Assembly: GCA_030587525.1 (NCBI GenBank)
Contig: JAUQYW010000652.1
Span: forward strand, 17,019-81,018
DNA from: Candidatus Sigynarchaeota archaeon
Lineage (GTDB): Archaea; Asgardarchaeota; Lokiarchaeia; Sigynarchaeales; Sigynarchaeaceae
Reading direction: 5' to 3'
Length of the DNA: 64,000 bases
Positions 9,803 through 18,519 of the stretch are shown here, one piece after another. Each line of letters opens with the position of its first letter. The stretch's first letter is position 1. The position numbers and the translations under genes were made by a program. The notes under the pieces are model-generated. The model made no database searches, was not told where the DNA came from, and saw only the letters and a program-made list of their open reading frames with translations.

Positions 9803-10720
9803 TTACAGCCCGTACCGGGTCCATTCAAGATCGATGCGTGCCGGGTTGAACATACCGTTCAAGAACAAGGACGGGACGCCCGCGGCTTGCCGCCGGTGGT
9901 ACCAGTACCGCGTATGGTGATATCCCGACGAGGAATGCGACCGGCTCGACCCGCCAGAACCGCTTCGTTTTTTACCGCCCCCGCCGCCGGCAAGGAACGG
10001 GAAGAACAACTCGATGATGAACCAGAAGATGAACGTCATAATAACGCTGTTGCGCAAGCAGATGAGGTACAACCGGTTCGGCGGGTCCTCGATCACGTCG
10101 ATCCCGACCTCGTCGAACATCGCATGGAGCATGTAATATCCAAACAACGCGGACAGCACGATGCCCACGCCCGCCACGATCAGGTGGACCACGTTGAGGA
10201 CCATGCCAGCGACGATGCAGCCTCCGAGAATGCCAAGGAGAACCAGCACCACCACGGGACGCCATTGTTCCTTCGATTTCCTGTACCGGGCAGCCCTGAA
10301 GCCCCTGGCAATCAAGTACCCGACGACATAGTCAAATGCGACGAACAAGCTAACAAGGATGCAATTGCCCTTGTGAGAAAACACGCCGTCGAGTAAAGCT
10401 CCGAGATATGTGGTGCCCGGGAGCCATACCGCTGCGATGAGGCCGAAGATCGCAATCCAGTGGATCTCAAAACTGAGATCGAGCCCGAATATGAATAAAA
10501 TGATGGGAATGACCACCACGCTGATGCACGACACGACAAGTAAGACATTCATCCAAATTAAACTCGCCGCCGTGGGCAGCGACTCGATCGCCAGCGACAG
10601 CATACCGGTCAAGCAGAGCAATGCTGCCTGGGACACGACGACTCTATCGCCGATGAAAAAGCATCGGATATCCTTGATCTGCACCCGATCCGTGATCAGG
10701 CCCTTTTCTTTTGTCACCAT
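9803..10720 (-). CDS. Polytopic membrane protein, unknown family
   Basis: The product (305 aa) has about seven hydrophobic helices between residues 30 and 240. A low-complexity Gly/Ser/His/Arg tail follows (GGGGGKKRSGSGGSS, then HHTRYWYHRR) before a short C-terminus. I do not recognise the family. It abuts the flippase-like gene with no spacer, so the two are probably translated from one mRNA and act together at the membrane. The ATG at 10720 is the first codon after an A/T-rich region (10721-10765) containing ATTATACATTT and CATTAAATGG, which may hold the promoter. Confidence 0.65.
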   Translation of the reverse strand: MVTKEKGLITDRVQIKDIRCFFIGDRVVVSQAALLCLTGMLSLAIESLPTAASLIWMNVLLVVSCISVVVIPIILFIFGLDLSFEIHWIAIFGLIAAVWLPGTTYLGALLDGVFSHKGNCILVSLFVAFDYVVGYLIARGFRAARYRKSKEQWRPVVVLVLLGILGGCIVAGMVLNVVHLIVAGVGIVLSALFGYYMLHAMFDEVGIDVIEDPPNRLYLICLRNSVIMTFIFWFIIELFFPFLAGGGGGKKRSGSGGSSRSHSSSGYHHTRYWYHRRQAAGVPSLFLNGMFNPARIDLEWTRYGL

Positions 10721-10809
10721 TGCTTATCAATTATACATTTGATAAATCCACATTAAATGGTAATCGTAAATGTAAACGCGAAAGCGGGTAAATGATTTGC
10801 TCGATCGTA

Positions 10810-13689
10810 TTACTGAGATGATCCCTGTTTCTCGTCATCTCCGGAACCGTCCTTTACAGCCGGTCTCTTGTCATCGGGATCATCCGCCTTCCCGGGCTTG
10901 CCATCCTTCTTTCCTTCTAGTCCAGGTTCCGTATCCCCAACTTTTTGGCTCGCGTCGGGTTTCCCCTCGATATTTTTCAGGCCCTGGGATTTTTCCTTCG
11001 CGGTTCTGGAATAAAATGCCTTCACGCCGAGATCCTTGTCGAGCTGGGGCATGATCTCGCCGAACTTGCCGTCCTTCAGTTGGCCGATAGACCGCGGCAT
11101 TGTTTCCTTCTGCTTTGATGCCATAAGCGATTTTTCCGCGATGTGCGACTCGAGGGCTTGTTTTAGCCGCTCTGCGAAACTCAAGAAAACATATTCCCGC
11201 GAGGAGAGGATCCATTCTGGTTGTGTTCCCACGATGAGAGGGTCCATTCTCGCCGCACCCTTGGTCAAGAAATCGGCAAACTTTTCCAGATTCTTGCTAT
11301 CCGGGGTTATATTTTCATCGATGTCTACCCGGTTTTTGGCGAGATCGGCGATGCTTTGCATGATGCTCAAAATTTCCTTGATATACGGGTCTGTATTTTC
11401 AAGGCTACCCCGGGCCTGGAGAACGATAACATATCGGGGGAGTTTTATTCCCTGGAGCTCCATTTCTTTTTGCTCGAGCACTTTTTTTGCCTCGAGTGCC
11501 GCGAGTGCATCGTGCTCCTTCGTGCCAGCACGTGCAATGATGCCACGGAAATCGGGCGTGTTGATCAACGAATCGATGAGATCGACCTTGTCGTATTCGG
11601 CAGCAAATGAAGGCTGCAATAAATAATGCATTCGTGGCATAGCCTTTCCGACCTGGGCGATATAAGTGCTTCGGAACAATACCATGGCGAAATAATCCTC
11701 CTTTGGATAGAAAAACACGGGATGATCTTCCTCGTGTTCCAGCTCATCGAGTATATCACTCCAGGATACATTCTTGTAGAAATAGCTATATTTCGCGGGT
11801 TCATTGTCCCGGATTTCCCCGATGATCCTGTATAAAACATCGGCACCGGATGGCAATTGCTGCTTGAGCTCGATGAACTTGTACCACGGCATCACCAGTA
11901 CCTTCAATTCCTCTTGTGACCCCGCTGCTTCAAATCGCTCGTGTTTATAATTTTCAGACCAGTTGATCGAAAATTGTACCTTCTCGAACACGAGCGATGA
12001 TATCCGCCTTGCCTGGAACAAGTCTTCAAACGCGCGGAACGATGGGGGGATTAACACGTGCAGTATCGGGGGAAATCGTGGATCGAACCGTATCGGGTTG
12101 CTCGCGCCGGCCGAGATCAGCCGATATACAGCCCACACGCCGGAATGGGCATCCATCGCTCCTAATGCTCTTTCCAGGGGCTTCAATTTCTCGATCTTTG
12201 CCTCGATGCCTTTTTTTCGATCCTGGTCCTGCTGCGACTGCTCCCATGGTAGCGCCTTGACCTTTTCCTCGAACATAGCAACCGTGCTCGTGCACGCGGA
12301 TTTTTTCGTGCTCAAGCCATCGGGCACGTCGCATTTCAAGGAAAAGATCTTGATCTCATCCTCGATTTCCGAGCAAACTGCCTTCCACCTCGCGAGGGTC
12401 GCTGCTTTCATAGCTTCCACCTGGTCCGAGTTGTACAGGTTCATAGTTGCGAGCCGGGCCAGGCGCAGCGCGTTCTGGATGTTCAGCTTCTTATTGATGA
12501 AATTATCCAGGAACGCCTTGCAGAAGACGTGCGCGGACTCGGACTCGATTTCCCACTGCGTGCCGATGAAATACTTGACGCCGCCCGAGAAGAAGTATTG
12601 AAACAGGTTGTTTTCCGGAGACGTGTCGTAGATCACGTTTGCCCGTGTCGAGTCGCACGCGTTCAAGAATAATATCGCGGGAAACGCCGTGCTTTTCTTG
12701 AAAACAGCCGCGATCTCCTTGGACGAATCGTTCCTGCGCCGGTCGCGGTAAAAAACTTCCGATTTCAGCGGTTCATCAGGGTTGAACTTGAGATGGCTCG
12801 TGAAAAACAGCGCAAGTGGCTTCCTATTCTTGAATTCCTTGTCCACGTCAACGAGAATATCACGTTGCCAGTTTTCAGATGAATAGTTCTCGATCAACGA
12901 GACTTGTTCTGGATACCGGGCTTGGATCTCCTTGATGAATGCGATGTAGTCCTCGAGCCCGCTGTAGAGCTCAAAGAAATTCTTGGACGCAAAGATCACG
13001 AAGCGCAGCGAATCAAGGATCGCTCCACTATCCTCCTGGAGCATCCGGGCTTTCTCTACCGTGGAGATATTCGCTTCTTCCGGCTTGAACAAGCCAGATA
13101 GCTCGACATTGATCTCCAGAGATAAGTATTTGCCTTGATCCAGCATCATCATTTCCCACGGAACGGTCAAGTCATTCGATATGATCTTGAGGGTCTTCAC
13201 GCCGTAGATCATATATCGTGACTCCGTACATAACGACTCGATCCGGGCCGCGATTTTTTCCGGAAAGAAGCGATTCATGTTATTTCCAATTTCCTCGATG
13301 TCATCCTTCAACTTGAGATCCTGGGCCATGATGCCTTGGATTGTTTTGTAATCATCGAGACTGACTTCGTTCCGTTCAGCAATGATCTCCCCAGCATACT
13401 GGAAGATGAATAAATATGAAATGGCCGAAAAATTGACGTTTTTCTTTAATTGAATGATGAGTTGGCGGATGACCGCATTTTTGCAGGGTAATTCATCGAC
13501 GTTCTTGTCGGGGTGCCTTCCCAGGTACCCGTTCAAGAACCGTTCCATTTCATCGCTGGAGCATGGTCCTTCCTGAGCTATCAATTTCTTGACATCCAAG
13601 ACCGAGCTAATCGGTATGCTCACTTCGCGAAAGATGTACAGGAAGGCAGTGCCTTCATTTCCCGGGTTATCCATCACTTCGTGGAACAC
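10810..13689 (-). CDS. CHAT-domain cysteine protease with long C-terminal extension
   Basis: The product (959 aa) carries a CHAT (caspase/separase-like) peptidase domain at about residues 165-430. Seen are VPWEMM, the catalytic His in LFFTSH (H299), the catalytic Cys in LFLNACDS (C345), and GTQWEI followed by a helix with a conserved Ala, all typical of CHAT. Residues 1-160 and 430-870 match nothing I know; the last 90 residues are Lys/Asp/Gly-rich and probably disordered. CHAT proteases are usually held inactive until a partner senses a trigger, as in the TPR-CHAT of Craspase. The gene overlaps the upstream GTPase gene by 23 bases (GTG start) or 8 bases (ATG at 13674), so translation is likely coupled. 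The GTPase is therefore the obvious candidate regulator or substrate (inference). Confidence 0.88.
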   Translation of the reverse strand: MFHEVMDNPGNEGTAFLYIFREVSIPISSVLDVKKLIAQEGPCSSDEMERFLNGYLGRHPDKNVDELPCKNAVIRQLIIQLKKNVNFSAISYLFIFQYAGEIIAERNEVSLDDYKTIQGIMAQDLKLKDDIEEIGNNMNRFFPEKIAARIESLCTESRYMIYGVKTLKIISNDLTVPWEMMMLDQGKYLSLEINVELSGLFKPEEANISTVEKARMLQEDSGAILDSLRFVIFASKNFFELYSGLEDYIAFIKEIQARYPEQVSLIENYSSENWQRDILVDVDKEFKNRKPLALFFTSHLKFNPDEPLKSEVFYRDRRRNDSSKEIAAVFKKSTAFPAILFLNACDSTRANVIYDTSPENNLFQYFFSGGVKYFIGTQWEIESESAHVFCKAFLDNFINKKLNIQNALRLARLATMNLYNSDQVEAMKAATLARWKAVCSEIEDEIKIFSLKCDVPDGLSTKKSACTSTVAMFEEKVKALPWEQSQQDQDRKKGIEAKIEKLKPLERALGAMDAHSGVWAVYRLISAGASNPIRFDPRFPPILHVLIPPSFRAFEDLFQARRISSLVFEKVQFSINWSENYKHERFEAAGSQEELKVLVMPWYKFIELKQQLPSGADVLYRIIGEIRDNEPAKYSYFYKNVSWSDILDELEHEEDHPVFFYPKEDYFAMVLFRSTYIAQVGKAMPRMHYLLQPSFAAEYDKVDLIDSLINTPDFRGIIARAGTKEHDALAALEAKKVLEQKEMELQGIKLPRYVIVLQARGSLENTDPYIKEILSIMQSIADLAKNRVDIDENITPDSKNLEKFADFLTKGAARMDPLIVGTQPEWILSSREYVFLSFAERLKQALESHIAEKSLMASKQKETMPRSIGQLKDGKFGEIMPQLDKDLGVKAFYSRTAKEKSQGLKNIEGKPDASQKVGDTEPGLEGKKDGKPGKADDPDDKRPAVKDGSGDDEKQGSSQ

Positions 13690-15079
13690 CTCTAGTGATC
13701 AATCCTATCGCGATGATTTCCTTGCCTTGTTTCATGAAGAATCGGCACAACGACGAATTTTTGTTAGTGTCATAGCTCTCGAAGGCGATCTTGCCATCCA
13801 CGATCTTCATCGTGACTTCCGTGAGAGTCCTGGCAGGGATGATGCTCGTGACAACCTGGGCATCTTGCTGGGAAACCTTGATAAGCTGCTCCTCGCCCGA
13901 GGCCTCAGCCTTGATCTTGTAAAAAAACTTCGAGCATATCACGATCTTGCATGTATATGATTTGTTGTTGAAAAAGAATGTGTAACTCTCGCCGTTCCGA
14001 AGATCTTTCCCAAATACTAGCAAGAAAGCCTGGAAATCGGCAGCTGTGATGGGCGGCTCGTCTTCGAGACCAATGACCGACCCGTTCAGGGTCTTGAGAT
14101 CGAGGTTAGGTGCCAGGAATTGCACGTAGGTGTATTCGTCGGTTTGTACCTCGTCGAGTTCCTGGCCAGACATGTCGAAAAATCGCACGTCGATCATCTT
14201 GCCAAGGGGATAGATAACCAAGCGCGTCGTTTTCTTTGACACGGTACCAGATTCCACGATGCCAAAAACGACGGGGGTCTTTCTGTTTTTTATGGTTATT
14301 TCTTTTTCATTCCCTACCAGGATGCGGATGCGGGACTTATCACTTTTCATTTTCGATGATATCTTCTGGATCGTATCAAACAATGAAAGACCGTCATACC
14401 ACTCCATATTCTTGCTGATCTCGGTGACATTATCGCCGAGCAATGCTGACGTGGGGATGAAGAGCCGGTTTTTAAAATAAATTTGCTCGCTATCGAGGAT
14501 ATCTTCAATGAACTTTTTAACTTTTTTAAATTGCGCCTCTTGCCACTTCACGGACGGGTCATCCATGAAATTGATGCAAAAGATCACGGATTGGTAATTG
14601 AAAGTTTTCAAGATGAGCAACAAATTCCGTCCTGTCTCGGAATCAACGCTCAAGGCTTCTTGATATTGGTTTTCCACTGCCGACACGACGAAAATCGCGA
14701 TGTCGGCGATGATCAAACCCTTGATCCACTCGGTCAAGTAATGCTTGTTTCCCGGCGTGTCGATGGACAAGATGCGCTTGGATCCGTGCTCTTGAACCCA
14801 CTCGTTGATGTAAATTTCCGTGGTCATGCGGTCCTTACGCTCTTCTTCGTGGAAAAGGCCCTTTATCAATGCATTAAAATCCTTGAAATATTTCGGCAGC
14901 GCTCGCAAGAAATACGCGTAATTCCTCGTGTCTTGTTGGAACATCTTGATGAATTGCTCATCAAACATGGACCGATTCATTTGAAAGAGTAACTGCCCGT
15001 TCAGCGTGGATTTTCCTTGCATCTTGTGACCGATGAACATTATCTTGAGCTTACCTTCTTGGGGATTTTCGATGCTCAC
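13667..15079 (-). CDS. EF1A/eRF3-like GTPase with altered catalytic motif
   Basis: The product (470 aa) matches the EF-Tu/EF1A superfamily: P-loop GHKMQGKST (17-25), switch I region EEERKDRMTTEIYI with T86/T87, DTPGN (107-111), NFMD in place of NKxD, and SALLGDN as G5. Domains 2 and 3 follow (beta-rich, about 240-470). Compared with EF1A (D-A-P-G-H, N-K-M-D), the catalytic His is Asn (N111) and the base-specificity Lys is Phe. It is therefore unlikely to be an ordinary elongation factor and may hydrolyse GTP slowly. Its 3' end overlaps the CHAT protease gene, implying a shared function. A TATA-like GCTATATCTG at about 15133-15142 gives it its own promoter. Confidence 0.85.
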   Translation of the reverse strand: MSIENPQEGKLKIMFIGHKMQGKSTLNGQLLFQMNRSMFDEQFIKMFQQDTRNYAYFLRALPKYFKDFNALIKGLFHEEERKDRMTTEIYINEWVQEHGSKRILSIDTPGNKHYLTEWIKGLIIADIAIFVVSAVENQYQEALSVDSETGRNLLLILKTFNYQSVIFCINFMDDPSVKWQEAQFKKVKKFIEDILDSEQIYFKNRLFIPTSALLGDNVTEISKNMEWYDGLSLFDTIQKISSKMKSDKSRIRILVGNEKEITIKNRKTPVVFGIVESGTVSKKTTRLVIYPLGKMIDVRFFDMSGQELDEVQTDEYTYVQFLAPNLDLKTLNGSVIGLEDEPPITAADFQAFLLVFGKDLRNGESYTFFFNNKSYTCKIVICSKFFYKIKAEASGEEQLIKVSQQDAQVVTSIIPARTLTEVTMKIVDGKIAFESYDTNKNSSLCRFFMKQGKEIIAIGLITRGVPRSDG

Positions 15080-15229
15080 GATTTATCCACGCCGTCAAGA
15101 AATCAAGTGAAGAACGTAATATCTTGATAACAGATATAGCCGCGCATTTTTAAGAATGACTTTGAAACGAGCCAATCGATGATTTTAAAAAATAAGAAAT
15201 TTGGAAATGGAGGAAAAAGAACCGTTCAC

Positions 15230-16516
15230 TCAAGCAGAGAAATTACCAACCCAATTCTTAAGACCAGGCGCTAGCTTGCTGAGCGGATTATTCTCGACCA
15301 ATAAGAATTGCAGCTTGGTCAAGTGCTTTATCGTTTCTGGTAAACTTTCCAGTTTGTTGTTGCGGACATCAAGTCGAACGATTGCAGCGAGATCACCGAT
15401 TTTTCCTGGCAATGAAACTAACTGGTTGTTAAAAGCGTCAAGTCGTATAAGCGCCTTGAGCTTCACGATCGTCTCGGGCAAGGAATCGAGCTTGTTCCCG
15501 TTAACGCTCACCATTTCGAGTGCTTCCAGCTGCCCGATAGAATCGGGCATGGAGGTCAAGCTGTTGTCCGCGAGGCTCAGCCACTTCAAGAATTTCAAGC
15601 TCCCGATCTTGGCTGGCAATGATTTCAAACCTGTATTAAACAAGCCAAGAGCGAGCACGTGGCCATCTTCGCTTGCGAATCCAAACGTGTTCCACTCGAC
15701 GCGATCGAGGTGCGGGATCGGTTTTCCGATGAATTCCTCTATCGAATACAGGACGGCGCATTCCGTGGCGGTCAACAAGACGCCGTGGTAATCTTGCATT
15801 CCATCCTTGGTCACATCTTTCAAGGTCAAGACGAACGGCGCTGGATGCTGGATCAATGGCGAGGATGGCAAGGATCGTGAAAACTTGCTTGGTGTAATGT
15901 CAGCGGCTTTTAGAGCCAAGTACTCGTTGGTCATCGAAGACACGAGTCCTGATCGAAGATCTTGCTGGAGCTCATCGCGATACCGGATGGCGGTGCCGGT
16001 GCTCACCTTGGAGGGATTTTCAGTTATTTCTTTCGGGTAAGCTTGAGAAACATCGATGACATTCAAGACCGCGCGTCCTTTTTCCGACACGCTAAATATC
16101 ACCTTCCCGTCAGGAGCTTGTTTCTTGATGAGCAAGCCTTCTTTCCAGAGCTGGTTGAGGTAATTCGATTCAACGCTCCGGGATCGCATCGTCTTTTTTA
16201 CGACATCGGCTGCCGTTGCAATATTGTTTAATTCGACAACTGCCACCAAGGATTTGATCTTGGTGCTTGAGACAGCCCCGGCATCACTCTTGATTGGTGC
16301 TTCCGAGGAGGATGAAACAGGTTCATACAAGTTACTTCTGTCCAGGAAAGATTGATGTGCATAGGAAATGGGCCGCGCTGCATCACTGGATGCGAGGTTC
16401 GAGGGCGAATAATTGATGTCCAGGTCTTTCAAGCCGAGCAATTGCCTTATATTGAGGTCTTTTTGGACGTCCTTGGATTTACGTCCACGTGAAGAATTAG
16501 GGCCATTATATTCCAT
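15230..16516 (-). CDS. Winged-helix plus leucine-rich-repeat protein
   Basis: The 428-residue product has a Ser-rich, probably flexible first 80 residues and a winged-helix-like segment at about 85-155 (helices with ATAADVVKKTM, then a beta-hairpin with GKVIFSVSEKGRAVL). An undefined middle follows, then about six LRR units of 23 residues at 285-425 with the pattern L-x-x-L-x-x-x-x-N-x-L-x-S-L-P. Such LRRs bind proteins; the wHTH suggests nucleic-acid binding or a death-fold-like adaptor role. It precedes the GTPase and CHAT genes on the same strand with a 150-base gap, so it may belong to their system as sensor or regulator. This link rests on position only. Confidence 0.8.
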   Translation of the reverse strand: MEYNGPNSSRGRKSKDVQKDLNIRQLLGLKDLDINYSPSNLASSDAARPISYAHQSFLDRSNLYEPVSSSSEAPIKSDAGAVSSTKIKSLVAVVELNNIATAADVVKKTMRSRSVESNYLNQLWKEGLLIKKQAPDGKVIFSVSEKGRAVLNVIDVSQAYPKEITENPSKVSTGTAIRYRDELQQDLRSGLVSSMTNEYLALKAADITPSKFSRSLPSSPLIQHPAPFVLTLKDVTKDGMQDYHGVLLTATECAVLYSIEEFIGKPIPHLDRVEWNTFGFASEDGHVLALGLFNTGLKSLPAKIGSLKFLKWLSLADNSLTSMPDSIGQLEALEMVSVNGNKLDSLPETIVKLKALIRLDAFNNQLVSLPGKIGDLAAIVRLDVRNNKLESLPETIKHLTKLQFLLVENNPLSKLAPGLKNWVGNFSA

Positions 16517-16545
16517 TATATCACGCTCTTATCGTCTTTTTTTAT

Positions 16546-16590
16546 TGGTGTTTAAAGTGTTGATGCTGTTTAATCATTGTTTAAACACCA
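16546..16590. promoter_or_regulatory. Perfect 11-bp inverted repeat in divergent promoter region
   Basis: TGGTGTTTAAA at 16546-16556 is repeated in reverse complement at 16580-16590, with 23 bases between the arms. It lies 30-75 bases upstream of the wHTH-LRR start and overlaps A/T-rich boxes (TTTAAA) that could be the TATA element of that gene. Centre-to-centre distance is 34 bases, close to three helical turns, as expected for paired dimer binding. An operator is the likeliest meaning. Confidence 0.45.
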
Positions 16591-16762
16591 TCATATTTAA
16601 AGATTTTGGCCATGTCCGATAAGGATTAGGCCTTTACAAGTTACCGATAACTTGAGTATAAAGCACGTCTCGTCGCCACGTTGAGACCGTTGTTAAATAC
16701 TCCGATGCCGAAAGATAAGATATACATCTTGCAATGCAAATATCAGCGAGGGAACAATTCTC

Positions 16763-17506
16763 ATGGATAGCAACTGGCTTTGGATACCACCGGAGAACGC
16801 CGAGCAACAGTTGAAGGGGAGGGCTAAAGATTTCTTCCACTGGTTGCAATTATTGAAGGAAAAGTTGTTCTACGTTGCAAAAAACGTTCAAGAAGAAGCT
16901 TTTCGCTTTGATATCATCAAGGAATACCATGAAATAAAAACGAATGATAGCGAATTCCTTTACGTGCCTGCCGGTGAACTGGATGATGCCCTCGATAAAT
17001 TGAAAAAGAAAGCTCCCACGCGGACGCGGAATTTCAAGTTCACGCTGAACATGCTCTTCACGTCCCAGGCAGGAACGAGCTCGAACGAGCTTTCCATCCT
17101 CAGCGACATCGCTTTCTTTTACAGGAAAAATAAGGAAGACACTGCGCGGGATCTCGACACGATCTCAAAATCGGTTGTATTTCAAAACGAGCCCATGTGT
17201 GTTAATATCGTGGACCACGTTGCTCCTTTGTTCACCTTGTTGATATATCAAGCAAATATCTACGAGAACAAGTTCAAGTTCACCTTGAACCCGTTAAAAA
17301 GGGAGAACCGGATCATTGACATTGTCGGCATGATCGCAAGCATGCTTAAAGAAGTCCATCTTGAAGATCTCACGGGACTGCTCGATCAATATGATGATGT
17401 CATAATAACCTTCTTGAGATTCTGCAAAGACAACAGTTACAAACCGTTCTACACGGCGGATAAACCCATCAGCGGCGCACCGCCACCGAGCCAGCTGCAC
17501 ACATGA
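16763..17506 (+). CDS. Unknown protein, tandem paralogue A
   Basis: The product (247 aa) belongs to no family I recognise. It shares a scaffold with the next gene: a WLxLLKExxxxV segment near residue 30, an acidic TND near 62, FKFTLNMLF near 90, the best-conserved stretch LSDIAFFYRKNKEDT near 115, and a VxxxLxxLxxYQ segment near 155. It is soluble, mixed alpha/beta, with no signal peptide. The stop overlaps the start of the paralogue as ATGA, so the two are translationally coupled and may form a heteromer. A TATA-like TTGTTAAATAC at about 16692-16702 fits as promoter. The pair diverges from the wHTH-LRR/GTPase/CHAT genes. Confidence 0.8.
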   Translation: MDSNWLWIPPENAEQQLKGRAKDFFHWLQLLKEKLFYVAKNVQEEAFRFDIIKEYHEIKTNDSEFLYVPAGELDDALDKLKKKAPTRTRNFKFTLNMLFTSQAGTSSNELSILSDIAFFYRKNKEDTARDLDTISKSVVFQNEPMCVNIVDHVAPLFTLLIYQANIYENKFKFTLNPLKRENRIIDIVGMIASMLKEVHLEDLTGLLDQYDDVIITFLRFCKDNSYKPFYTADKPISGAPPPSQLHT

Positions 17507-18264
17507 AGGAGATGACTGCCATGCCGATGAACTTGATACCCCCGGAAAAAGTGGACGAGATCATGCCACCACGGGCGCGCGACGTTTTCAAATGGATGTT
17601 GAAGCTGAAAGAAGACATCGTGTTCGTGGGAAAACACGACACCATGGATTTGTACCAGATCAACATCAAAAAAGATTACATCCAGATCGAAACGAACGAT
17701 GGCGAGACGCACTTCAGGGAAGCGGGAAACGTCAGCGACTTGAAAGAGCAAGCCGAGGAACGCCAGCCAAAAGTCACGAAAAAGTTCGTTTTCGTGCTGA
17801 ACATCATACTCGATTTCGAGGCCGACAACAACAAGCCAAAAATGATAATGATGTCCGACCTGGCGTTCTTTTACAGGAAAAAAGAAGAGGACACGGAAAC
17901 GGACATAGATTCCATTCGTGCCGGTGTGAAAAAATCCGGGATCGATGTATCGATGAACGTTGTCGAGGGCCTTGGCTCGATTCTTGACTTGCTTGCCTAT
18001 CAATCCAGAGCTCCGGCCAATGAATTCAAATATGGAATATCATTGTTAAAACAAGATGATCGGATCGTCGAAATATTGAAAACGTACTCATACGCCGATC
18101 AAGATTTCCACCTGGAGCTTCTCGGCCGGTTTTTGGCCTATTATGGACAGATGATCGAGTTTACGCTCGATTTTTGCCACGAAAACAAGTACTTGCCGAT
18201 CATCACCATCGATACGTCGCACCCCGCCAAGCCAGCTTCAGATCCTGGCACGATGTACGGTTAA
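17503..18264 (+). CDS. Unknown protein, tandem paralogue B
   Basis: The product (253 aa) is a diverged duplicate of the preceding protein: WMLKLKEDIVFVGK near residue 30, KKFVFVLNIILDF near 95, MSDLAFFYRKKEEDT near 115-130, and a matching VxxxLxxLxxLAYQ segment. The motif S/M-D-x-A-F-F-Y-R-K, common to both, is the best handle for a family search. No catalytic signature is visible. The start ATG lies within the ATGA overlap; an in-frame ATG three codons further on (17512) or at 17521 are alternatives. A strong T-tract follows the stop, ending the transcription unit. Confidence 0.8.
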   Translation: MKEMTAMPMNLIPPEKVDEIMPPRARDVFKWMLKLKEDIVFVGKHDTMDLYQINIKKDYIQIETNDGETHFREAGNVSDLKEQAEERQPKVTKKFVFVLNIILDFEADNNKPKMIMMSDLAFFYRKKEEDTETDIDSIRAGVKKSGIDVSMNVVEGLGSILDLLAYQSRAPANEFKYGISLLKQDDRIVEILKTYSYADQDFHLELLGRFLAYYGQMIEFTLDFCHENKYLPIITIDTSHPAKPASDPGTMYG

Positions 18265-18281
18265 TTTTTTTGTTTTTTATT
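18265..18281 (+). terminator. Oligo-T terminator after paralogue pair
   Basis: Two T runs (18265-18271 and 18273-18278) follow the stop codon directly, the usual archaeal intrinsic terminator form. Confidence 0.5.
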
Positions 18282-18519
18282 GATTTCTTGCTGATTTCAC
18301 GCTGGATAAATGTTTTGCTAATCCTGGTTGATTTGGTTCCTTGATAGTATTTTTTAATTTCAGCAAAACTCTTGTTCTGCTTTTGTGTATGCCTTCTTTC
18401 TCATCGAAGTTGATAAGCGAATCACTTTTCGTTAATAATGCTTTTGCCCGGGGCTCAAGGTTTATTAGACCTTGGGTGTTGTGCTGAATAAGTAAGAAAT
18501 TTTGGCGTAGGCGATCCGA

